Positions 54,717 to 64,000 of a stretch of 64,000 bases of DNA are shown in pieces. Made by a program: the position numbers and the translations under genes. The notes below the pieces were generated by a model that searched no databases, was not told the origin of the DNA, and saw nothing but the letters and a program-made list of their open reading frames with translations. This DNA is from Dactylonectria macrodidyma (taxonomy: Eukaryota; Ascomycota; Sordariomycetes; Hypocreales; Nectriaceae). Within the stretch, counting starts at the first letter, position 1. Each line of letters opens with the position of its first letter. The stretch spans positions 1,798,001 through 1,862,000 of the forward strand of contig JAGMUV010000011.1 in the NCBI GenBank assembly GCA_020744425.1. Reading direction: 5' to 3'.

Positions 54717-55899
54717 CGCTCACAACGCAACCGGGCTATCAGGGGTTGTGTTAAGCTCTGGAGACCTTCGCTTACTATTAGAGGAAACTTGCTAAGATCA
54801 GGAGGTCGCTCATTTAATAGTGTTATACGGATAGGGGCTATCTGAACCGGATAGAGAGCATCCGAAGTATTAAATATATAGTAGTCTTAGCTCTAGTAGT
54901 AGTAGCTGAATATACTTATTAAGAATAACTGACTCTAATTATAGACTAACCTTTAGATCATCCTTAGATAGAAGAGATAGTCCTTAATCTATATTAATTC
55001 TTTATTTAATATAATCGCTATAGCTTAAGCAGCATTTCATAATAATATGCTTTTATTAGAAGGCATATATAACTTATATAAGTCTCTTCTTATAGCTATT
55101 ACAGCCCGGTCTGTATAAACTACATAATGATAACTAAACTATATCCGCTCTTATAAATTTCTAACTAATCCTGTTAAATTATAATTCTAAACTGTGATTA
55201 TAGGACTGAATTACGATTCTTAACTATAATCTAGTATAGAATTATAACTCTAGATTATAATTTAGAAGAATGAATTACAGTCTTTAACTATAATCTATTC
55301 AGATACTATTAGTATATAAGTACACTTATTTAGTACTTTTAATAGAGATAGCTTTACTAACTATTAATATACTTAGTTATATTAAATCTATTATTCTACT
55401 ATTATTAGACTATAATTTATATTACTTATTATAATATCTTTAATTTACTTAATTATAAATACTATATACTTTAAACTTACTTTAGAGCCTTAGTATAAGC
55501 TTAATTATTATATATTAATAGCTCTTATTTAATATATTATTATATTAATTTAAGTAATACTTTATATTATTAGTATATTTAAAATAAACTAAACTCTTAT
55601 TACTCTAAGTAATATACTTATATTATTAGTATGTATAATCTTACTAAGTAATATTAAAATAGTAATAAAGGTTTAATAACTTTATACTCTTATTTAAAAT
55701 CTATAGTAATAAGTATAGAATTAACTAGTTATAGTACTTATTATAATTATAAATAATAATTATAACCTAAAAGAAATAATTAAGCTATTAAAGCTTAAAC
55801 TCTTTAATAGTTTACTTAGTAATATAATTCTATTTATTACTAAGATAAAAGAATACTTTTAATTCTTTTTATAATATCTTATATTATCTAAAGTATATT

Positions 55900-56600
55900 T
55901 ATTATTTATAAATAATTTAATAATTAAGAATATTAAAGACTGGTTTAAATTAATTATAAAGGACTTTTTAAATAATAATAAAGCTAGCTAGAATTAAAAT
56001 ACTATTAATATCTTTATAAATTAGAAGAATTTTAAAAAAGTAATTAAAGATACTTTTAATATAATTAATAAGAAAAGGCAAATAGTAACTAAGATTTATA
56101 AAATTAAGTAAATCCAATTTATTACTATTTATACTATTATATTCTAATAAGTCACTTCTAAATTAGAATAGAATAATAATATATTTATAAAAATCTTTTA
56201 TTAAAGACTTAAAGAAGAAGTTAAAGATAAACTATATAAAGCTAACTAACTTAATATATTTACTAAGTATATTATTATAGCTATTAAGATTAATAAATAA
56301 TAGTATAAAAGATAAAAAGAGAAGGCTAAGAACTAATAAAGAGGTTAAAGAAGTAATTATAATCTATACTACCTTAAGAACTAAGATAATTAGAAAGATA
56401 AAAACTGGGTTAATACTTTTTATAGAACTTAAACTAGACCTATAGAACTTAGAGCAGCTTAATAGAACTATTCTAAAGTTAAATACTAGAATTATAATAA
56501 AATAGAATACTTTAAAAATAAATACTAAAGCTTTAAAATAAATTAAAAGTATAAGCTTATATTAGAAAGTAAGAACCTCTGATCTACTAACTACTAATAC
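55900..56600 (+). mobile_element. Ty3/gypsy gag relic (RIP-destroyed)
   Basis: The plus strand reads a capsid-like region with many stops: DWFKLIIKDFLNN, KNFKKVIKDTFNI, NKKRQIVTKIYKIK, matching the usual gypsy gag order (hydrophobic helix, F...F..F..I...., basic KR-Q-I-YK). The region precedes pol on the same strand. Boundaries are approximate. Confidence 0.6.
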
Positions 56601-59305
56601 TTATTTAAGACCCTTATTATAATTAGAAGCAGTTACTATAGTATGTTTAATAGAGTTAAAAAAGATATAATTAACTCTAAGTCTAAACTTAAGACTATTA
56701 AATAATAAAATAAAATAGAAGTTAGAAGAGAAGCTTACTAAAGCAAATGAATATAATAATTAGTAAAGGAAATACTAAAAGAAAAGTAAGTATACTTAGT
56801 ATATAAAGGCAAAAGCGCCTAAAGATATTATACTAAACGTAAGATAGTTAAAAAAGCTAATAGATAATAAGACCCTATTTTAAAAGGCTGACTTATAAAG
56901 AATACTACTAATAGAAAAATCCTTACTATAGTTAAAAAAGGCAATAAATACATATAATTCATACTTATCTTAGAAGATAGTGAATCCTATTAGAAGAAGG
57001 TTAAAGAAGAAATTCCTAATAAATAGCTAAGCTAGGCTAAGGTAGACTATAGTTAAGTAAGACATACACTTAATATAACCTTCTAGTTACTTAAAACGTA
57101 AGCTATATATATAAATAATAACTATAACTATTAATAGACTAATTATACTAAAAATAAGTGCTTAATATTATTTTTTAAGAAAGGCAAATAGATTTAAAAT
57201 AAGCTTTATAATAATAAAAAACCTAAGCAAGGTAGTAAATAATAAAATACTAATACTAACAAGTGCTATAAACCCTTATAAAATAGAACCACAGAAGGCA
57301 GACAATGCCTAAAGACTTATCGCTTTCTAAACGAACTTAGTCAAGAACTAGAGCTTATTCTCATACCTATAGACAAATACTTAAATAGTAATAATAATAA
57401 ATAAGCAGACCCTTACTATAAGGAATATAAGGAATCCCTAATAGAAGTAAAAGAATAGTAGAATATAATAAAAATCGACTTATAAAGAATCTATATATAA
57501 ATAAATAATAAAGATTAATACTAATAAATAGTTAGAAAAAGATAAGAACCCTAAGCTAAAAAGGATCTCTATATCTATACTTAATTAAGACTTAAAGTAT
57601 AAAGTAATAAAGAAATACTCTAAGGAAAATTCCTAAATAACTCCTATATTAAAATAAATAATCTTTAATATTATGAATTTATATAGATCTTATATTATAA
57701 TCTATATTATAAAAAGCATATTTATAGTAAATAAAAAAATAATTACTTTTTTATATAATTAGAAAATTACTTAGTATTTATATTATACTTTTATAATAAA
57801 ATTAAAGGCTATTAAATAAGAAATTTTAAACTTATTAATAGAATTATAATCTTAGAATATTTTAATAAGTTTTTCCTTTTAGAATATATTAAAAGACTAA
57901 TAAACCTAATATAATATAATAAAGAAGATTACTTAATTTATACTTAAGTTAAGATTAACCTATAGTATATATAATAAAATAAATAAAAAGACTTAATAGC
58001 TAACTATACTAAGTAAATATAAGTAATATAAATAAAAAATAATAAATACTATTTATAAAAGAGTAATAAGTAAGTAATAATATAATAAGAAAATCACCTT
58101 TATTAAAAGCTCTATATATAGTACAAATAGTAATAAAATAAAAGACACTTAAGCTAAAAGTATAAGTTAATAGTATATAACTTATTATATTAGTAAACAG
58201 TAGAGCTAAAGTAAATTATATTAATCTAAAGGTAGTTAATAAGCTAAAGCTATTATAAAAATATAAAAAGGAAGCTTATATATTATATAATCTTAAAGGC
58301 AATATATTTAATTATAAAGATAGATAGATTACTAAAGAACTTAATTACTTAAAGGTTTTTATTAATAAAAAGAATTAAAGTATTACTTTTAATATTATCT
58401 TAATAAAGTATTATAATATTATACTTAAGTATTTATAGCTAAGAAAGTATAACTTATATATTAACTAAAGAACTAACTAAGTATTAATTAATAATAATAA
58501 TATACTCTTTAGTAATAATAAAGATAACTTAAAAGAAGGAGAATCTTTAATCTTAATTCCTAAAGATAGTAAAGGTAAGAGTTTATATAAAGAAATAATA
58601 AATACTTTATTACTTTTAATAAGAATATAATATAAATATTAAAAAGGTAAGAAGAATATATTATAAAGAATGATTAAATATTTATAATAATAGTTTAAAG
58701 AAATAAATAAAGACCTTAAGAAATAGAAAAAAGAATAATAAGAAAATCCTAAAGATAATAGGCTTAAGAATATATTAGTATAATACTGTATTTATAAAAA
58801 GCTCTTTATAAAAAAACTTAAGATAAAACTATTAAAATTTAGTTAATAGAATTATAAAATTATATTAAAAGATAGAGTATTACTTATATTTTATAAGATT
58901 TTTAACTTTAATAAAATATAATTATAAATACTTAAAGAATATATTAAAAATATACTATATAAAGAATATATTAAAATATTTAAGTTCTTAGCTAGCTATT
59001 TAATTATATTTATTCTTAAAAAGAATAATAAACTCTAACTTATTATAAACTACTATTACTTAAATAATATTATATTAAAAGATCAAACTCTATTACTATT
59101 TATTATAGAGCTTAAGGACTGACTCTATAAAATGAAGTTCTTTATAGTATTAAATCTTAAAAATGCATATAGCTTTATTTATATTAAAGAAGAATATAAA
59201 TAGAAAACTGCTTTTAGAATAAAGTTTGAATTATATAAATACTTTATTATACCTTTTAGACTTATAAATATACTAGCCATATTTTAATAAATAATTAATA
59301 ATATA

Positions 59306-59731
59306 ACATACTTAATAAGCGAGCACTATAACTAAGCAAGCGCTATACCTATATTATATACTTAAAACTCTAAACTTTAAATTTCTTAAAATAGGTTATA
59401 TAGCTTTAAGATTTTTAAGGATTTAATTTTAAATATTTAATTATAAAGTTAATAAACTAGTATTTTTTTTAGACTTTTTAAAAAATTATTAAACTAATTA
59501 TAAATAAAAATAATAAAATAAATAGTATAAATTTTATATTATTAGTATTATAGATATATATAATTTAAAAAAATTCTTAAAAATAAGATATTTTATAAAT
59601 AAGTTAGGTTAAAAATCTTAGCTATTTTAGGCTTAGTTTAGATTTTTAAGATCTTTTTTTAAAATTATAATTTAAAGTAAAAATCTTACTATAGCGCTCG
59701 CTTGTCTATAGCGCTTACTTATTAAGTACGT
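59306..59731. mobile_element. ~426-bp TA-flanked MITE, copy 1
   Basis: Ends ACATACTTAATAAG and (reverse complement of right end) ACGTACTTAATAAG with TIRs of about 40 bp including GCGCTATA words, flanked by TA on both sides (59304-59305, 59732-59733). It interrupts the gypsy RT frame. The copy at 59928 is the same element in opposite orientation. No coding capacity. Confidence 0.82.
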
Positions 59732-59927
59732 TATTATAAGAGTATTTTAATATATTTATTATATATTATTTAGATAATATTCTTATCTTTTTTAAAATAG
59801 AAAAAGAATATACTAAGTATATTTATAAAGTATTATAAGTATTATAAGACTATAGGTTATTAATTAAACTAGAGAAAAGTCATTTCTATACTCTAAAAGT
59901 AGAGTTTTTTAGATATATAATCTTTTA

Positions 59928-60352
59928 ACATACTTAATAAGTAAGCACTATAAACAAGCGAGCGCTATAATAAGATTTTTACTTTAAATTATGATTTTAA
60001 AAAAAATCTTAAAAATCTAAACTAAGCCTAAAATAGCTAAGATTTTTACTCTAACTTATTTATAAAATATATTATTTTTAAGAATTTTTTTAAATTATAT
60101 ATATCTATAGTACTAGTAGTATAAAATTCATACTATCTATTTTACTATTTCTATTTATAATTAGTTTAATAATTTTTTAAAAAGTCTAAAAAAAATACTA
60201 GTTTATTAACTTTTTAATTAGATATTTAAAATTAAATCCTTAAAAATCTTAAAGCTATATAGCCTATTTTAAGAAATTTAAAGTTTAAAGTTTTAAATAT
60301 ATAGTATAGGTATAGTACTCGCTTGGTTATAGCGCTCGCTTATTAAGTATGT
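59928..60352. mobile_element. ~425-bp TA-flanked MITE, copy 2 (inverted)
   Basis: Reverse-oriented copy of the element at 59306, flanked by TA (59926-59927, 60353-60354). The two copies are 196 bp apart and could pair into a large hairpin. Both are AT-rich like the host block. Confidence 0.82.
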
Positions 60353-60879
60353 TATAATAAGATTAAGATACATCTAAAAAAAATCGCTATAATTAGTAAA
60401 TAGTTAAAACTGATAAATATTATAAAAATATAAGCCTTTTTTAAATTTACTAATTACTATTAAAAATTCATTAAAGGGTTTAGTAAATATACTATACTCT
60501 TTACTAATCTTATATAAAAAGGAATAGAATTTAAATAAAACACTACTATAAAAAATGCATTTAATAAAATTAAAGAAATTATATTAAGTAAACCTATTCT
60601 ATTAGATATATTAAAAGCGAAAGTTGCCACTTATTACTACTTATTATTATAAGGCTTAGTAATTAGCTTTTAGCTAATTCTATATAAAAGAGAAAGAGTA
60701 TATAAAGCTTGCTTTAAAACCTTAAAGTATAAGCAGTAAGTATAGAATATACAATTTTCACTCTAATATTTAATAATTAAGAGTCTCACTGCCTTAACCC
60801 ATTTTAATATCTTTTAAATCCCTTTATTATATTTATAATACTATATAGAAAATCCTAGAAAGAAGGTCTTATAGCTACT

Positions 60880-62425
60880 CTTATAAAACCTAGAGACTTC
60901 TCAGACTGGGAGCATGAATTCCTTCTTTAAGTTAACCTTCTAAGTCTATAATAGCACTTTAAAAAGAAGATTTTCTTTAAAGAGGAACTAGCCTTCTTAG
61001 ATATTAGAAAATATAAATACATTAAGATAATAGTAATATAATAGACTATTTAATTAGAAATATCTAAGACTGAAGGGATTAATTCAGATAATATATAGAA
61101 GATAACTAATAGAATATAGTCTTTATTTAATCTAATTAAATAAGGTTAGAAGAGCTTTTAATAGAACTTCTCTTTTTATTAGCTTTAAGAAAAGTTATTA
61201 AAAAAATAGAGAAAGTCTTTAAGAATTCTCTAAGACTGGATTATTTAAACTATCTCTTTTAGTTATATTCAGACCTATTATTAGCTATATAAGTCAATCT
61301 ATAAATAGTACTATAATCTCTATGCTTAATATAGGAGGTTAGAAGTAGATAAAACATAAAATACTTAAAACACATACTTAACCCTTATAAAAACACCTCT
61401 AAAGACTATAACTCAAGTATTTAAATAGTTAGAAGAGTAAAAAGAAGCCTTAGCTAAAGAATAGTAATAAAAGGTTCTTAAGACCCTTTTTTACAGCTCT
61501 TAAGCATATAACTTTTTTAATATCTCTTTATAACTTCTCTTTATCTAAATAGCAGCCTATAAAATTAGCTAATAAAACCTAATCTAAGATAAATCTTTTA
61601 TTTATTAAAATCTAGTAAATGCTTTCTAGAATAAGCTTAAAAATGCAAAGGCTTTATAGAGCCTAAGTTATATAAGAAATTTCTCCTAAAGTGCATTCTC
61701 TATAAGCTTTACTAAAGAAGACCCTTAGGATAATAAACCAGAGGATGCTTATATTATTAAAGGTCAGTACTATTCTTTAAAGAAAGAAGGGCAAAAGATA
61801 AAGCGCTAGAGGCTTTCTAAAGAATAGAATAAATGCTTAGCATGCGGCTTACTCTATATTCTTAAGAAATGCTTTTATATTTTTCTAAATATAGCTTAAA
61901 GAGAGTTTAGGCCTTAAGAAAAATTTTAAATAAAGGTAAGAAAAGCTCTTAAAGAAGACTTAGACTTTTAAATATAAATAAAAGCTCTTATTTAAAAGAA
62001 GTTTAAGAACTTACTAAAACTAGCTATTAAAGAAACTTCTAACTAATAACTATATAGTTAGCTTATTACTAAAGTTAATACTATATTTACTACTTAGAAT
62101 AATAACTATCTTTTATAAAAATCTTAAATCCTAGACCTTAGAATAATAATCTTAATTATAAATAACTCTAATTAATTAACTAATTTTAAGCCAGCCCTTT
62201 TAAATAACTTTATTTAATTAAATAACTAAAAGTTACTAATTTTAAAATATAGAATAATAATAGTTAGGCTAATAAGAACTTAAGCCTTATTACTTAAAGA
62301 TATAGCTTACTATTCCTAACTTTTTATAACTCTAGTCTTCTTATATTAGTTATAGAAAAAAGGACTCTATTAGAATAATAAATATAATTTAATAACCTTC
62401 TATTATTCTAATTAGATAATTGCTT
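60880..62425 (+). mobile_element. Ty1/copia gag and protease relic (RIP-destroyed)
   Basis: A second element starts where gypsy similarity ends. The plus strand reads a copia-type capsid (DWEHEFLLQ-like start at about 60920, LDIRKYKYIK at about 61000), a zinc knuckle at about 61832-61880 (C-L-A-C-G-L...K-C), then an LDS-like protease / GAG-pre-integrase region around 62120-62400 (LLLKDIAY, NKYNLITFYYS). Many in-frame stops. It ends at the LTR-family insertion at 62428. Confidence 0.65.
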
Positions 62426-62427
62426 AC

Positions 62428-62602
62428 TGTAAGGGTTGGTCTATTAAAGTATTATATAAGAGATCTAAAGGTAGGTATAGGGTGGTGTATAAGCGTTTAC
62501 TTAGTGAGTGCTTAGCTAGCTCTTACTAAAGAGCTAGTCTAGCCTATATTATATGGCCTCTTATCTAATAAGACTATAGCTCTATCAGCCCTAACTCTTA
62601 TA
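62428..62602 (+). mobile_element. RIP-mutated 175-bp LTR copy
   Basis: Same length and order as the solo LTR at 15197: TGTAAGGGTTGGTCTATTAAAG... to CCCTAACTCTTATA. Differences are overwhelmingly C->T and G->A. No perfect target duplication is visible at its edges (CTTAC / ATTAT). Confidence 0.85.
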
Positions 62603-64000
62603 ATTATCTCCCTCTCTCTTAAGCCTTATCCTAAGGTGTGATTCCTATGCTTCTATTATTAAGATACTAAGGTCATTATTTATCTATACATTTAGCGTAT
62701 ATTCATTGTATACTATGGAGTATAAATAACCGGAGTTGTGAGTTTAGTGTTTATTATTAGTCTAAGCGTTCGGCTAGTGTTTGCTAGCTATACGGCCCTA
62801 CTTTGCCTAAATTATAGTATTTCCGTTCTTCGTACTGCTTATAATTATTATTTTCCTTTCTTTAGCTTTATATAATTTCATACGCTCATCTTCTTACTAT
62901 ATTCTTTCTTCCTTACTTATATATACTCTTCTATTATCTTCTCTTTCTTCTTTATTCTCTTTGCTTACTAATCATTCTATATTTATTTACTATATATTTA
63001 CTATAATATTATTTCTTATTACTATAGTGAAAGTTCTATCTAAGTATAAATCTTAGACTAATACTAAGTATATATTTCTAAATAACTAGTTTTTAAGAAT
63101 GCTAAAAGATAAAGTCCCTTACTTCTATTATATAGAGTAGAAATACTATTCTTTTAACTATGCTTATATATATAGCTCTTTATCTTCTTAGTATACTATC
63201 TATAAGGTAGTAAAGTAAAAGTATAGTATAGTAAGTCTTTTTAAGTTCTTATTAAGTATTTACTATATATTTAATATATTATTAGATTCTTACTAAACTT
63301 ATTCTTACTACTTAATAGTATTAGAACTTCCTTTATTACTAGAGTTAGTATAATTAAAGTAAGGATAATATAAACGCCCTTAATAATCTTAGATACTAGA
63401 GGATCTATTAATTTATAAAGGCTGCTATTATTACTTAGTACTATATCTTTACTTTTGCTAAGAACTTAATAAATACTCACTTTATAAATAGTAATTATCC
63501 TTCCTTAGTATACTAAGAGGCTTTATACTTTATATAATTTATAAAGTTATAAACCGATTTTACTATATATTTCTTCTCTACTTTTATATATCTAAACTAA
63601 TATATATTTAGTTAGGTCTATTATCTAATATCTTTAAGGAAGAGCTAGCTAAATATTCTAAGTTTACTACTCCTTTATATTACTATAAGCCTACTTAGGC
63701 TATTGCCCTTCATTCTATACTTACTTACTTTATAATTACTAAAGAGATGCTTATATACTCTATACTTATTAAAGGATCTTTATCTAAATATCCTAAAGAC
63801 TTTAATAATAATATAAAGATAGCTATTAAAAAGTATTATAAGAATCCTACTCCTAAAGCATCTATCTTATTTTCTAGCACTCCTCCTATTCATTATAGTA
63901 CTACTAGCGCTCTTTCTACTATTAAGCTACTAACTCCTCATTAACCACACTATATCTACTCACTATCTCCCCTTATTAAGTCTCCCCTCATTCATAATAA
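62603..64000. other. AT-rich sequence, unassigned, probably another transposon
   Basis: Contains a TATA-like TATAAATA followed by a less AT-rich stretch (62720-62830) that could be an LTR end, then broken frames; the last clear one (63747-63944, plus) is short and unrecognised. Continues beyond the window. Confidence 0.4.

Larger units (their letters stand above)
58780..60760 (+). mobile_element. Ty3/gypsy reverse-transcriptase relic, split by two MITEs
   Basis: At 58990-59300 a broken plus-strand frame gives the gypsy RT core, in RIP-altered form: FILKKNNKL (palm entry), YYYLNNI (DYRxLN), LKNAYSFIYIKEE, KTAFRIKFELYKYFIIPFRL (the usual YLVMPFGLTNAP). The catalytic region resumes at 59735-59925 after one MITE (YYLDNILIFF in place of YLDDILIF; KLEKSHFYT; EFFRYII) and again after the second MITE at 60356 (AFFKFTNYYRKFIKGFSKY, EFK...NAFNKIKEIILSKPIL). 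It fades before RNase H. Transposition genes are fully inactivated. Confidence 0.8.
54740..64000. repeat. AT-rich RIP-mutated transposon block
   Basis: Composition changes within about 100 bp from ordinary to extremely AT-rich and stays so to the window end. TA dinucleotides dominate while CA and TG are rare, and recognisable retroelement frames are full of TAA/TAG. Comparison of the LTR at 62428 with the intact copy at 15197 shows changes that are nearly all C->T or G->A. These are the marks of repeat-induced point mutation. No host gene is seen. Confidence 0.92.

Noticed and set aside
1..64000. tRNA, rRNA and CRISPR arrays
   Set aside because: I found no box A/box B pairs with a cloverleaf, no rRNA-like sequence and no regular spacer-repeat arrays; a tRNA scan would be decisive for weak cases.

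Overview
This is nuclear DNA of a filamentous ascomycete (Pezizomycotina, most likely Sordariomycetes). Introns are short (about 50-80 bp) with GTRNGT-like donors and CTAAC/CTAAT branch sites. The families are fungal: Zn2Cys6, DUF3425-bZIP and C2H2 regulators, CFEM/rhodopsin-domain receptors, Dal5-type transporters, a KP4-like killer toxin. Repeats are damaged almost only by C->T/G->A changes, the mark of repeat-induced point mutation (RIP). Exon structures below were worked out by hand from splice signals, reading phase and family similarity; none was checked against RNA or databases.

Layout. 1-3.8 kb: a serine-hydrolase pseudogene with five in-frame stops, and a small gene relic. 3.9-6.7 kb: two divergently transcribed paralogous secreted proteins with a 238-bp MITE between them. 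9.9-14.7 kb: a possible catabolic module of D-threonine-aldolase-type PLP enzyme, Dal5-like permease (5 exons) and HSL-type esterase. 15-24 kb: gene-poor, with a 175-bp solo LTR flanked by a 5-bp target duplication, a 7-exon rhodopsin-domain membrane protein (16.96 kb), and a four-exon CFEM-GPCR (22.35 kb) whose CFEM domain lies in two short upstream exons. 24.9-34.7 kb: two secreted proteins, a RecQ-type (telomere-linked) helicase relic, a purine-rich GC block, a KP4-like toxin gene with a broken start, and an NAD(P)-dependent epimerase-type enzyme.

36.7-48.4 kb: a C2H2/AT-hook protein, a second MITE, a J-domain relic, then what looks like a co-regulated cluster: Zn2Cys6 regulator, divergent FAD monooxygenase, NmrA-like reductase (one frameshift), GST and MDR-type reductase. 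A perfect CGGCCG-centred palindrome and a 10-bp tandem repeat lie in the shared promoter. No PKS, NRPS or terpene synthase is present, so this is either the tailoring/detoxification part of a larger locus or a stand-alone xenobiotic cluster. 49-54.7 kb: relics (TPR fragment, Gal80-like oxidoreductase, SMP-30-type propeller) next to an intact DUF3425-bZIP gene.

From about 54.75 kb the composition changes abruptly to extremely AT-rich DNA that runs to the window end. It holds RIP-destroyed Ty3/gypsy gag-pol and Ty1/copia gag-protease, two inverted copies of a ~426-bp TA-flanked MITE nested in the gypsy reverse transcriptase, and a RIP-mutated 175-bp copy of the LTR seen intact at 15.2 kb. The high load of pseudogenes and relics marks the whole window as accessory (repeat-flanked, perhaps subtelomeric) genome.
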